64,000 bases of DNA. Source: Fratercula arctica. Its lineage: Eukaryota > Chordata > Aves > Charadriiformes > Alcidae. The first letter of the stretch is position 1. Each line of letters opens with the position of its first letter. The DNA lies in the NCBI GenBank assembly GCA_947846985.1, contig CANTUZ010000003.1, forward strand, positions 56,740,096 through 56,804,095, read 5' to 3'. Shown here one piece after another: positions 11,923-25,419 of the stretch. The notes below the pieces were generated by a model, which ran no database searches, was not told where the DNA came from, and worked only from the letters and a program-made list of their open reading frames with translations. Made by a program: the position numbers and the translations under genes.

Positions 11923-12571
11923 TCATCACTCAGTAGGTAAAAGATACCTTTTGTAAAGTTGTCATCTCTCTGTAATAGATAAATGGCTGACTGGACCGTA
12001 GCAGTTCACTTTTGTCTGCCAGAATTAAGTTAATCTGATGTTCATGTTCATCTTTCACTTAAATAACTGTACAACTGACTTGTATAGAACACTGTTCTTA
12101 ATTTGAACATGGTAGGTAAACGTTTTTTTTTTTTTTTTTATTTCTCTGGTAAAGCATAAACTTGCCCCCACTTGCTTTTAATTTCACAAAGATAAAATAA
12201 CAGCTTGTCAAACAAAGACTTCCTATGGAAGAAAATGGAATTTTTTAGATACTACCCTTAGGTTGGCTATCGAAATTGTTATACTTGAAAACAGGTGCTG
12301 GTGTATCTTGTCCGTGTTTTTAGGCTGCTGCAGAATTTTAAAGTATAGACAAAGCTGTGATATCTTATGTTCCTACAATTCGGCAGAAAAAGAAATGGCC
12401 CATGTTATTTAAGGAGCATAACACAGAGATTAAAAGCGATTTTGTAAAATCTGCACTATAGTCTCTGTTTTCTCTAAAATAAGTGTTTGTGATTTGTTCC
12501 TCGTACTGCAGTGGGTTTAAAAAAATGAAAAAGTACGTTTTAATGTTGGGTGCATTTTGTTTTTAGATGCC

Positions 12572-12577
12572 AATAAA
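12572..12577 (+). terminator. Proximal polyadenylation signal AATAAA
   Basis: Canonical AATAAA hexamer in CCAATAAAGC, about 650 nt after the SCAF8 stop. A GT/T-rich stretch follows within 40 nt (TTGTTTGATAACAGTGTTC, then TTGTATTTTTTT), as expected of a cleavage region. Confidence 0.7.
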
Positions 12578-12778
12578 GCATATTTGTTTGATAACAGTGT
12601 TCTAGGTATTGTATTTTTTTAAAAACCTGCAAGCTCTAAAAACTTGGAATCAGCTATGATATGTGCTTAGCTAGTTGTTGCAAAAGGTTTATATTACTTT
12701 TGTAAGACCAATGCAACAGCTATATGTGCAAGAAGCATATGTTTTTTACGTCAAAAATCATGCAGTCGTATTAGTTTA

Positions 12779-12824
12779 TGTAAATAATGTGTATGTAAAT
12801 ATTTGTGTAAACTGTTTGTAGATA
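12779..12824 (+). promoter_or_regulatory. Cluster of three Pumilio-type motifs (TGTANATA) in SCAF8 3'UTR
   Basis: TGTAAATA at 12779-12786 and at 12794-12801, and TGTAGATA at 12817-12824, all match the Pumilio response element consensus UGUANAUA on the transcript strand. They lie between the two poly(A) signals, so only transcripts using the distal site would carry them. Binding is inferred from the motif alone. Confidence 0.5.
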
Positions 12825-12884
12825 CCTCTTTTTCTGTGCGTGCCTGTGTATGTGCACGCACTCACAGAATATTGTAGACAGGTC

Positions 12885-12890
12885 AATAAA
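12885..12890 (+). terminator. Distal polyadenylation signal AATAAA
   Basis: Canonical AATAAA in GGTCAATAAAACTG, about 960 nt after the stop codon, followed by a moderately GT-rich stretch (AGGTTGTAAAAATTTG). Which of the two signals is used more cannot be told from sequence. Confidence 0.68.
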
Positions 12891-12910
12891 ACTGAAATGA
12901 AACTAGGTTG

Positions 12911-15900
12911 TAAAAATTTGCCTTTCACCTTCTTTAGGTAGTAAGATAACAAAACGTATTTCACTGCAATACTGTCAAGCTTGTATTTACCTTCTCATGA
13001 TAGTTGTTACAATGTTCTTACTACTTCTAGAAGGTGGAACATGATATACTGTAAGAATATACAGTAGGATTTTAGCTTACTTTTTAAAATGCAGATATGC
13101 ATGAAGCCAAAACTTAAGCAAATATTTGCATTGTCTTATTTTGTAATATATTTGGTATTCTGGATAGATAGTGGTAGTGTTCAAGTACTTTGTGGTTATT
13201 TGTTTTTAGTAACTCAAAGTCCAGAAATGTTGCACGAAAAGTAAAAAGCTGTTGTTGGTATGAAAACCCTATGTGTTTTTAACACAAATAAGGGGGGCTT
13301 TATGGTTTGATGGCTCAATACTGAAGTAGAACCTCTTGTTAAATTGTTGAGATGAACTGGCTGCTTAGGTAAATTAGTAGCACTGTTCTCTCCTGTTTTC
13401 ACCTACTTTGCTGCTTGTGTATCCTTTAAATTGGTGGTGAAAGATTTGGCTATAGGGTAGTGTCAGATTTCTGATTTGTTCCACTCAAGTGCATTTCACC
13501 GACTTCTTTCAACATAACTTCTGCTAAAATTCTGTGTCTGAAAGCATCCTTTCAGTTTTGAGAAAGTTGTTTTTCTCTTGCATAATAGGATCCAAGGGTA
13601 GATTCTGTTACATGAATGCCCCTTTGGTAGAAGAAACATTTTTAGCTCAGATCAGAATTTTGATCTTTAACATTAACGGGTTAACATGCAAGTTTTAATT
13701 CCCCTTCTGCTTCCCCCAAAGGGATGAAAGTATGAGACTGTCACGTGAGTGTAAAGCGTAAGCATGCCTGTGAACATAGAAGCAAGTTACGCATGAGTGT
13801 GTTGCCCTCTCCTCTGGGAGGTGGGGTATTTTTTCATGCTGTGTCATGGTCCAGTTTTTCAATTACAGGGAGACTTTTATTCTGGATAGTAAACAAACTG
13901 TCAGCTTAATGAAGGTGGCCCTTTGAAAGAGTGAACTTGAATGAATGATTCTTTATCTACTGTGCAGGTAGTAGTCATTAGGATGAGTGAGGTATGCATT
14001 AAATAACTATTGCTTTGTAATAGATCTTCCTGATGTGTTATTTCCAGAACGTGTCTCGGGAGTTGAGATGAACAATGTTTAAGGTAAAAGTACCTTCATG
14101 GGCAGACTCTGGCTAAAAGAACTTGACTGATGCTGCTGCACCACCTACTAGTAGTATTCTGGTCAGGCAGATATGGTTGTGTGACAGTCCAAATGCACAA
14201 GCTATAAGGATACTTCATAAACCTAAGGGATTTTCTTTATTTAATTTTAATATGTGCAGCCTGAAAAGGTTTCAGTCGTAGACCACATAACTACTCAGAA
14301 TGAAACACATATTCGCAGTAGCTTTAAAACATTTTATTAAATGCCTCTTTAAAACTGAAAGTTAATTTGTTTTTCTAAACTGGGAGTGGTAGTATGCTAA
14401 ATTGCTCGTAGTATGATGGTTTAGGTAAATTACCAGGTGAGCGATGTTAAAGAATTTGGTTGGTATAAAGCAATGTATTATTTAATGATTTTTCATCTTT
14501 GTTAATATCTTTCAAGCATTAATAAATTGGCTACTGTACATATGTGTTATACCATCAATTTCTAACAACTTTATTTTTTTGTAGAATAAAAGTTTGTTAT
14601 ACAGTCTTCAGTTGCATCATGTTTACAGCTAGAACTGGTCCATTTCTTATTTTATTAATGTAGCATGCAGACAAATATTACCAAAATAGCCATATTCAGA
14701 AACTCAGAAGGGGCTTAATATTACCAAAATGGTATGGTTTCTTTATCTTGCCAGTAGGAATTTTTCAATCTTTCAGAGTTTGAGTGAAGACTTTCCTTTC
14801 TAGATTAAGCCATCGTAAGCCAACACGTGCACTGAAAGGAGCTGTCCTGAGATCCAGACCAGTTCTTTAATGTGGTTCACGGTAGTGACATGTAATTTTT
14901 GCTGATGCAAAGGAAAGAGTGAGAAAGAAGATGGAGGCCAGGCATTTAGGCAGCAATTCTGGCTTATGCCTATTTAAAGCTTGCTGTGGTGATGAAAGGT
15001 GTCAGTTCTAGCAACCGAAGAAGCTGATCTACTATTTATTTCAGGTAGCTTTGCAGGCGACACAATATATTTAGGCATGCACATTTACTTGAAAACTTTA
15101 TGCATTAATAAGTTGTTTAATGTATTTACTACCTTTTTAAAACAGCCTGTGATTCTGATCTTTCACTGTGCTGTGTTTGAGCAGAATGCTACATCCATAA
15201 AGATTACAAAGATGAAACATAGCCTTCATTTGCTATAAGGGTATGATTTCTTTGCTGAAGCCTTTTTCATTGAAACTTTGGTACGCTTTCATTTTTATAT
15301 GTAGTGCTTCACATTGTTATTATAGACTCAAGGGAATAGATTCTGTTAGATTCTTTTGCTTCAATAGAGTACTCTACCATTTTTCAAGCCATTTCAGTGA
15401 TTTAAGTGGCTTTATTTATGAAGTTACGGTACTCTTACCCTGAATAAAGCAAGATGGGAATACTGTAATGAAGCCTGTAGTGTGGCATTCACAGGCATTA
15501 CTTAAGCACAGTTGCAAAATTATCAATTAAACTATAAAGGTATTTATAAAGTAAGCCAATTTATTGCAGAATTACCTCAAAATACAGTGTCAGCAGTTTT
15601 GAACATGCGCAAGGATACGTTATGCCGGTCAGCACTTAAAGTACTAATTTTCTTGATTCATGTCCCCTAACTCAAATCTTTGGGTCACTTGATTTGAAAC
15701 TGGTAAAAATGGATCCCAAATTTCATGCTTTGTATTTTCAGTAATGTATTTAAAAATAACATAATAAAGGGGATTTTTATTTTTTTTTGTCTCTTGATAA
15801 TGAGCACTGGACAGATATAATTTTAAAGCCTATTCAGAATATCAGGAGTCATCAAGAGTAACTAGGACAATTTTTTGGTTTTGTTAATTCAGGTAATGAA

Positions 15901-18900
15901 AGGGTCTGTCTTTCCCTGTTGACAGCTATTGCTGATTCTTTGAATTTTATATTAGTCATATTTTCCTTTCAAGTGCTGAACTTTCACAAGTAAGCTTTCA
16001 CAAGTAAGCCATCTACTTGAGTAGATGAGAGATTGATTTAAAAGGCATAAAGGCAGGATATTCTTTAATTTGAAGCTGTTTATTTGAACAAGAATGGCAA
16101 AAGCATCTCTCTGCCATGTTGCTTTACTATATTGATTCACATCAGTAGAAACTTTGCAGTAGCAAAGAAAATACCATATTGCAAGACTTTCTTAATTGTA
16201 ACTAGTCTTATATTTCTCCTTGAAGGGTCGTCTTAGTGATGTTATTCACTCCACTTAGTCTGTACAAGTTCTTTGGGTACTCAATAAAAATTTTGAATTT
16301 TATTAACATATGTACATGATATTTCATAGCCAAGAAAAGTCAGGTAGAGCTACTAAAAAGAAAATCCATGACGTCTCTTTAAGAATAATAACTTCAGCAA
16401 AGGTGTATAGGATCTGAAAAGTGATTCTTGTCAGTGATGGGATGGTTTGAAAGTACCTTAATAGGGTTTTTGTTGAAGTTGATAAGCTGTAAAATTTTAT
16501 TGCCATAATTTTTGTATTCCTTTCTATCTTGCACAAACTTAATGAAAAAGGGTAGTCTCATTGAGTATCCTACTCTTAGTATCTTTTAGATGCTCTGCTA
16601 CCAAAGATGAGAAGAGGGGAAGGACTAGTGGTCTGTGCACTCTTAAAACAAGAGGTTGTTAAGATACGGTGGTGCAGTTGAAGGTATTTTCTCAAGAAGT
16701 TTAAAATGCACATTTCAGCACTTGCATAGTAACAGTGATATTAGTGGTATCACTGGTTTACTAATCTTATTCTGTACTTTGTCATTTTTCTTTTAACTCA
16801 TTAATGCTAATTTTAAATTTTCGCTTCTTCCTATCAGATGAAATCATACTAATGCCCTCAGACAGGGGACTATTTTGTGCTTTACAAAAAGAAGTAAATC
16901 TGGTCAGAGAGTATTTTAACTTATAGGTAGATAAGTTGACCATTTTTTTCTTTCCTGATTTAATGCTTCAATGCGGCGGTTTTCTTCTTGAATGATTTTC
17001 TCTATGCATATCTGTGTTATAATAGATATGTGTTCGCATTAGCATGTATCAAGCTCTCTGTTGAAATGCAGAAAAATTGTAAGATTCTTTAAAGTAGATG
17101 ACTTGACATGTTTCTAAAACTAGGGTAAACCTCACAGCCGCATTGCTTTGTATACTGGAGCATTATAATTGTGTTGAAGCATTATAATTGTGTGCAAGCC
17201 AGTGCAAAAAAGCCGTAATAGGTGAAGAGTATTAAATGGACATAGAATTGTTAACTCAGTTGTAGATCGGTAGGATTCACATAGGCCATAGATGCAGAGA
17301 CTTTGAATGTGAATGTCACTTCCACACTAAAGGACAGATCATATTATAATTACACCTGGGAAAATAAGAAATGTAGCTTTTTCTTGATCACAGCAGGAAT
17401 TAAGTAGAAATAACCTTAGTGTTTAAAGTCCTTTCTAAAAACCCATCTGCCTTCATCTAGCCAAAGGAAAGCTTTATCATTGTCACTTCAGTTGATCAAG
17501 GGAAAAAATCACTTTAGATTTATGCTGTTTCTGAGGTAATCATATCTCATTCAGCAATGCAGTGAAATGCAGTTTTAAGTGTGCCTTAAGTTTTTCTCTC
17601 TGAAAAGGAGTGCATATTTCAAACTGTAGGCAAATACGTGGACAAAATCAATACATTTTGGTCTGTAGAATTTGAAATATACTTTTGGGTTCAGTGATTT
17701 TCTTCAAGAATATCTTTGTCATTTCAGTAGTGTAGATAGATAAATACCAAATGGACCCTCAACTTCTAAAGTCGTACTAGTCTGTCCAGTTAATTTTTCA
17801 TTTGTTCTAACATAACTTGCAATACATTATTTTGTCAAGTAGTGCCATCACAGAATTCCTCTTACCACAAATTAGAAATACCTTTGAATTATGTAATTCA
17901 GTTGCATAATTGAGTTATTTAAATCTACGACGATCATAAGACTTTCTCTTGAAATTCATGGATTTCTGGTACAGTATGACTGCCAATATAGGTAATTCAC
18001 TATTGAGAACCTAATTGTTCAAGCTGTCGGTGATTAGAAGTAAAATACTGAAAACAAATGGAAATGCTTGCTGATTAATTTGGGGTTTTTTTATTTATTA
18101 AAAGCAAAATAATGGCATATTCTCAAATTTCATGTCGATTAAAAAATTCACCATATTAAAAATATGACCTTGATGAGCTGTAGTTCTATGAATTGATAAA
18201 ATGAGGCACCCATTGTTTTTATTAGAATGTAAAACCTTGAAGTGATTAGGATAAATGTGTTGTTTATACAAAATATTGAAATGTAGTCTTTCCACTTTCT
18301 GCACATACTGCCTGCAGTTTCTGTGTGTATACTTTGTACATGCTTTACACCTGCAATCCTCATTGCATGATCAGAACCACTATGGAAAACAGGAAAGTGG
18401 CATGAAATGGCAAATTCTAGCAGACAACGAAAATGCTGTACCGATTGGATCTCTGTGTAAACCAGTGGACAGATAATGTTGTTTCGGAGGCAATAGCTTC
18501 TTAGCCTAATTTGAAATTGGGTAAAACCTCAGTTACAAAGCATGAATAAACCTTTCTTTTTTTTAGATTTAATAAAAGTTAATGCACACATTCTAATTAA
18601 ATATCCAGTAATAACAAGCAAGCATCCAAAGATTTTAAGTAGTCCTGAGCATTTTTGTATTGTTGCTTGAATCTTAATTAAAAACAAACAAACAAAAAAG
18701 TAGTAGATACTGCAGAACCCAGGTAAAAGCGTGATAAAGAACTATCTCATTTGCAAGGAATGTGCAGAACTGAGATGGTGTAAAATCCAAGATTTTTTTG
18801 TTCCTCGTTCGTGTTATCTCTCAGTCCAAATGCTGACTTTGTTCAGGGTTCCACTCTGAACACTGATTAGAGGATATTCTGAGTAATGCGTATGTATTTT

Positions 18901-21900
18901 GTCTAATATGCAGTACATCGTATGTATTACATTACTGTGATACAGACACGGGCAGCTAGGGAGAAGTGGGGAGTGATGTTGTTTGGGGCAAAACCATCAG
19001 AGAAACCAGAAGAGGAGATTACTGAATTGTGTGAACCGCCAATCTGAAACATCCCTGCTGAGGAATGTCTGCGTAGTACAGAGATAATTACTGATCACTT
19101 TTAAGTATCTCAGTAGTTAAAAGAGTGCATTTCACATTACTTTCCCAGTGTGGAAAGTCCTCGTTACAGTATCATTTGCTTTCTGCTATCTGTAGAAAAT
19201 ACAGTTTTCTTGATGCAAATTATTACATTACCTTTCAAGTTATTTCTAGAGACTTTAAAATAATGCTGCTTCAGTCGTAGTACTTAACCAGTATGTGACA
19301 TACTGCCTCCCTTGTTTACCAGTGGGACATTGCTATTGGCTTCTTTGGATCCAGAATTTCAAACACTTTTTCTTGTGTGTCTCAGTTTCTTCTTCAGTGG
19401 CCTTTAGAAAAGCAGGTGGTAGAAGATTATCTGCTTATAGTTTAATTGATTTTTCTACCGCTTTTAAGCCCAAAGACTTCTAGGGGACAGTTTTTTTTCT
19501 TTTCTTTCGAATCCTGTTCCCCTGTGTAAGTATTTATCAGCAGGCAGCCCTAAGAAAGATTGGTTTGGGATTCTGAGAGTATGGTGGAATAGATTGTACA
19601 GAATGTCTGAAAAAAATTGCAAGTGCTATACTTGTCTAGTCCTGTACTAGGAAATTCATAGAGTCAAAGAAAGCAAGCAAATTAAAGCTAGTTAAACGCA
19701 TTGGTCTTAGCTTCTGGCTCTCCCAAAATGATCATGCTTTCTAAGGAAATCTTTTGATTGCAGCATGTAGAGCAGCCCTGTAATACATGGTCACTGTTCT
19801 TTTGTTTAGAATCCATTACGTCCTTTAGTTCTCTCTTCCCTGTCTGCTAACTGCTTTTTTGAAAGGTTGTGTTTTATTTAAGTAGCATTTTTTTTCTTCA
19901 AATGATTTAAAGAAAAATGAATGCACTAGGTTAATAAAGTTTTCTTACTTCATTTTAGAATGCGCTGCCTAACTCTCCTCAGTAAATTTCCTTCTCCAGT
20001 GAAAAATTCTTACATTTCTGTATTAACTAGAATAGAAATAAGAATGGATGACATGTAAAAAAAGAAATAAAATTTTTATCCAAAATTACATATTTTTGTC
20101 ATGATAGTCTGGTTCCATCATGTTCGAGAACATAACTAAAATGGCATCTTTCACACCACCCAGCAGTTTATGCTGTCTCTGATCTGCAACTTGGAAAGTT
20201 ACGCACAGGTTAGAGCGACCTCAGGGGCTGTCCCATGCAACGCTTGCACACTCTAGTGAATTCCAAGGTCTTATATTTCCCTTCTCCACTCCTTACCTTG
20301 TCACCAGATATTTTATCCTGTCTTATTCATAGGGAAGAAATGTAACCAAAAATTGTATGAGAATGATGAAGAATTTCACTTTACCCAACTTTGAGAATTA
20401 ATTTGTTCTAAATGTCTCTCATCTTGATACAGAAGAGCAGGCAAACACAAATCACAAAGGAAAAAAAAAATGTGAAAGCAATTTTGTAAAAATTTCTAGC
20501 ATTTTATGGGTAAGAAAATAAGACACAAGGAAAGTCTGCTAGAGAACTGGAAAGGTTTTTTAATTCATGGTTTGTTTTACCATCTGATTGGCTTTTTTTG
20601 AAAGCCATCTATTTGAAAATTGTATTTTCTTAGAGGTCCTTCCTAAGAAATTTCACTGTTATTCTTCTGTCTCATTATTTTTTTTTCGAAACGGGGACCT
20701 GTTAAGCATATTATAATACAGCTTTAAAATTATACATCCTGTCTTAGACTAATTGTCTAGCATGGACTTGAGCTACATACCGCAAGATACACAATACATT
20801 ACAATTTATTATTGTGGAACTATTGATGTATGTGCATATATCCATTTTGTAGAAGCTTCGGGAAAGCTTAGCCACAGTATTTACAGTCCATATGAAAGTA
20901 AACAGAAAGTACAGTATGAACTCTTGCTGTATGTGTTACACTCATGGTGTTCCTGCAGTTGAGGCATCTTTATTTTGTCTTCCACTCTTGCTGTGTCAAA
21001 GGAGTCAGAGTTAGACCTGTGTGTGTTCATATACGGATTTAAGTGCACATCATCTCTGAAAATCGGGTGAATATTTAAAAACCTAAATATTAAGTTAGGA
21101 TTCTAAATTTAGCTTGCTGTGAAACATTTGGTTGGTTACACCATTTTTTTTACACCATTTAGTGGTTAGGGTCTTATTTTTTTAAGTAAAATGAAACAAC
21201 ATATTGCTGCATACATAGGAAAGGCTCAGTCTTTTTGGTGATTGATTTTGTTACATGAGGTTATGGAGTTCCCAGCCTTATACCGTAGAAAGTGGTGCTC
21301 GGGTGGGCTATAGCAGGCAGCGCCTTAATTACTCTGGTACTTGGCTGGAAAAACCACCTTCCATTTTCATCTCAGGCTAGGTGGTAACGCAGGGAGTGCG
21401 GACGGGTGCCTGTGCCTTGCAGGTGCGCAGGCGGACGCCTGGAGGGTGGCCTCGTCTTGAGCCATATGGACACAAGGCCACTCACCGGGAGATCAAAGTT
21501 TTCTTTCCTGCCGGAGCTACAACAGCAGTATTATTACAGCAGGCAGCAGAATGGTCTTTTTATACTGAACTTTGTCACATGGTTAATATTTATAAATAGG
21601 AGAAGTATTTGAAGTTAACTAATACATTTTGCGAGTTAATCATTGCTGGCAAGTCAGATTTGTGAGCCAGGTGCTCTACTTGGAAGGAGCCCTGCTACAA
21701 GCAAGAAAGATGAGAGATGATTAAAGCACTGTAGGTGCTTGTTTGGATTGTTCTGAAACAGAATGGTATCTGAAGATATTGTAGGTGTGTGGTTCCTACT
21801 TCTAGGTCTCATTTTCTGGGAAAAGGCCAAGAGTTAAATTCTGAAACTTCTCAGGGTTCTGACCTTCTGAAATACTGCCAGTAGGTGGATACGTCAAATA

Positions 21901-24900
21901 CACTAGTCACTTGAATTTGCTTTCCCATTCCTCATGTGGTCTTGGACCATGCTTGGTAACAGTTGGCACAAAAGTGCTTTATCCTATAGTTATCACTGAT
22001 CCTAAGTAAGATGTTCTTAAGTCTCGTCTAGTGGCCTTTGGAATCCTTCTGATGCCATTGTTCTCAATTTCTAGAGAGTCTGAAGTAGGAAATTTGGTGT
22101 GTTTTCATTTGGCACAAAATCTCTACTGGAGTGATAAAATACTCCCCCAATTTGTATTTTCACTCTGATTTATTTACTTTGGGAAAAGCTCTTTGCAGTG
22201 AGTGTTTCAAAGCTGATTTTGTTGTAGCATGGTTTCCAGTGTCTTCAATCTGAAAGTGAAGTTTTGATGGGTTTTGAAGGAACACTTTCCATATACTCTT
22301 GTTATTCCTTCATACTTACCTCACCTACATAAAGCGGTGGTGTCCAGTCACTTTCTCACCTTCTTAAGAGGGAAGCGTGTCCCCAAAAGATATTTGCAAC
22401 TTCTCTGAAGAGCAGCTCCTGAGGTTATGTGCAGCAAGAGGAGCATGCGGAAAGAGTGAGCCTGCCTTGCCAGGACACCTCATCCAGTTTTTGAACCCCT
22501 CCTTGCAGCAAGCCCCTGGATATAGGAAGACGAGAATGGCAGCTGGATGAGTTGCTGCCCTAGTTAACCATCATCTGTACTGGGGCTCAGGGACCTTACA
22601 TGAATTACAAAGCCAGCAGCTGACAATCCCTTTCGTGAAGTGTGGCCAGTTCTGACATAATTGTTCCAAACGCTTGAAATACCCAGCAAAGCTCTATACC
22701 CTACTATGAGCTGCGAAGCACGCAGATACTGGGTATTGCTAGGGTCTTGTCTGTGACAAGAGGCAAACACTCCCTTCCACATGTGCCTTTTTCTGCCTCT
22801 TCTTTAAAAACAAAATACTATTGCTCTTTTGCTGTTTAATTCTCTCCTGCATAAAGTAGAGCTAGTTGAATACAATAGCGGGGAGAGGAGTTGCCTATCC
22901 CCTGCTCACAGAAGTAATTGATATGGTGAGGATCCTGTACTCTACACCAGTGCCATTAAATTGGTCATTTTCCGGTGGTGGTTAAATCTTTCTTGGATCA
23001 CAGTATTTCTATAAACAAACATATGTTCTAGCTGTACAGACGGCAGTATAAGAAATTTGAATTAGTTTCTTTTTATTCTTTTACCTTTTATCCTTTATTC
23101 TTTGTATCCTGTCTCCCTGTACATTGGTTCTGTGTACAGTGTGCTCCTTGAAAAAATCTGTTAGTTTATTAACTTCCTTCTCTTTTCTGCATTGATTACC
23201 ATCTGAGCGTATCGCAACGTAACAGAGTGAGAGGAGGATGCAAAAATGAGCAGCCAAGTAACAGCAGAATAGCACAGGAACTGGGAAACCTGTTGTAGCA
23301 GGACTCAGGAGGGAGTTATGTGCAGGAACAGGGGAGATCCTTAAAGCTCAGTCACCTTACCCGTGGTTAACCATGTAATATTTTATTCTGCACTCTAAAG
23401 CGATGAACACTTTTGTAATCAAATCCATAGGCAGCAGCAAGCCGTCACTTGACAGAGTATCATGGGATTTTTCTTTCAAGAGGTGCTGGTTTTGTGAAAA
23501 TTAGAATTAAATGGTATAGAAGCTCTTCTCACAAATACGCAAAATGTTGCATATTCTAAAACATGTTCTAAGCACTTGCTGCTTTTGTTAGTGATGCAAC
23601 GAACTTGAGATTTGATATTCCTTTCTTTAGTGTTTTAGGACTGATTAAATACGTTTTTTTTAAGTGTCAGCAGTGACCAAAGGGAGATTACTGTGGTTTT
23701 GAAGAAACCAAATTAAAGGATTTGTGAGGAATATTAAGTGAAGTTAAGGGGCTTTATGTGTGTTTTCACTCAGTTATAAAGTAGAATTGGTGCCTAACTA
23801 GCTGGCTCCTCTTTAGGGTTAACGCTGTTACACTTTGGCATTTTGATTTAGGTTTTGGTAATTTCAAACATTCAAGAATTTGGGTTATGTCAGCTTTACA
23901 GATCGTGTTGGTTCATGTGTAACCCTGTGAACAGTCAAGAAGTAGTCTTCTAAACTTAGGAGAAATTACCATTGCAAGCCATGATGTTTGTAAAAGCTAT
24001 GTTGAAGGGAAAAAAGTTATTCTGAAAACAAGAAATGCTGAATCCTGTGTTTATAAGAGTACATTGTCTTTCTTAGTTTGATAGAAACCATAATGAAAAA
24101 CAACTGAAATAAGTGGTAGGAAAATATATAGCTTACTTTAAAAAAAAAAAAAAAGTAATCACTGACTTCAGTTTCTTTAAGATCTTTAACATTACTCTCT
24201 TGAAAGTAATATTGTCTTGAAAAAGACAATACTGAAATCTAACCAAATGCTTATTTTAAAGTCTTTGAAAAATGGAAGCAGACTTAGGCAACTACTAAGA
24301 AGCTACAGTAGAAACACAGGGCCAGTAATTTGCAACCTGTAACAAATATCTTTGAGCAAGGGACGCTACCCAGTAATTAATTTTCTTTTTGTAATTTCAA
24401 AATAAAGAGTTTTTGCAAATATTTATTTCTTTTAATTTTTGAGAGTAATTTTGGTTATCTCTTTTTACCATTGCTTGCAGTTAAGATGGCTTTTCTTCTC
24501 TGTATTTTGCTTCTACTTTATTAAATTTATTTCCTGAGCCATGGTTGCTTGCTGCTGTGAAACCAGTAGAGGGTGCACACAACATGCTTAGTCGTGGCTC
24601 TGCCTTCACACTTCACTGTGTTGTTGATGTATGGAAACCAGATAGCTGCCCCTCTTAAGCCCTGTTCAGGTGAGGTACCATACGATTTGAATACGATTCT
24701 CAAAGTAGTTCACTTTTGTGCTTCAGTGCACTGTTTTCCATCCGGTTCATGTGTATACGTGCTAACTAGGGGTAATTTTTCCTCTCTGTTGTATGCCAGG
24801 CTCAGGGTAATGTACAAGTTGCCACACACCTGGCCTTTAAATACCTGCTATAATTAACAGGGATTACACCATTATCATTTTCACAGATCAAAGCCTACTT

Positions 24901-25397
24901 TAAGAAATGTTGAATCACAGTTGTTTATCACCATGATATTTTATGAGAAAAGTCTATGAAAGCAGATGGTTAGATATTTCTCCTCTTTTTTTGACTGACC
25001 ATAACAAAAACACTCCTGACACTAACCTGCGTTGGTACAGAGGCTCTGCTGGTGGCTGCCACCCTCCCTCCCCACTCCCGCCAGCTAGCGTTGCCTACTA
25101 ACTCCCAGTTTCTATCTTACCTGGCTCATTACAAAATAGTTCAAGGATTTAGATAACTTAAAAGTGTGTTTCCTTTTGCAAGTCCCAGGCTCCTTTTTGT
25201 CAGAGTGCTTCTGCTCTGCTTGATCCTGAAACACCTTTGATATTATTCATCAGAAGACGTGGTCAGGAGACCTCAGTTAAGAAATGTAGCTGACGGAATC
25301 TGCTTTTCATTATCTTTAGAATCTTTTTTTTATTTTTGGCATGTAGAAATGCTCTATTTAATTACTGTTTGGTAACTTTTATTATGTTGAGTACTCC
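12911..25397. other. AT-rich intergenic tract downstream of SCAF8, no gene recognised
   Basis: All open frames here are short (under about 100 codons), lack homology that I recognise and are not flanked by convincing splice signals. AATAAA at 14521-14526 and GAATAAAAG near 14584 could serve a long SCAF8 3'UTR form. Small local structure includes a 19-bp tandem duplication (17159-17196) and a 15-A run (24140-24154). A somewhat GC-richer patch lies at about 21.3-21.5 kb. No clear interspersed repeat was recognised. Confidence 0.6.
17159..17196 (+). repeat. 19-bp tandem duplication
   Basis: The 16-mer AGCATTATAATTGTGT occurs at 17159-17174 and again at 17178-17193, giving a 19-bp period over two copies. 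It is probably a replication-slippage duplication with no evident function. Confidence 0.75.
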
Positions 25398-25419
25398 TTT
25401 TTTTTTTTTTTTTTTTTTT
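25398..25419 (+). repeat. 22-bp T homopolymer
   Basis: An uninterrupted T run, the longest homopolymer in the window. It could be the poly(A) tail of a minus-strand retroposed sequence, but the DNA to its right shows no recognisable transcript, and no flanking target duplication was seen. Confidence 0.9.

Larger units (their letters stand above)
11923..12910 (+). other. SCAF8: SCAF8 3'UTR (to the second candidate poly(A) site)
   Basis: This is AT-rich non-coding sequence directly after the SCAF8 stop codon. It contains a 17-T run (12123-12139), AATAAA at 12572-12577 and AATAAA at 12885-12890. The length to the second signal, about 970 nt, is plausible for this gene. The downstream limit is inferred from the second signal plus 15-25 nt. 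A longer form using AATAAA at 14521 cannot be excluded. Confidence 0.75.

Noticed and set aside
19340..19410. A TCTCAGTTTCTTCTTCAGTGG stretch resembling the MIR 3' part.
   Set aside because: Only one word fits. The expected upstream and downstream MIR words are missing, unlike the sites at 34.2 and 56.6 kb.
24204..24230. A hairpin, ATTGTCTT-GAAA-AAGACAAT.
   Set aside because: The stem is only 8-9 bp and AT-rich. Such hairpins are expected by chance in 64 kb and nothing adjacent supports a small RNA.
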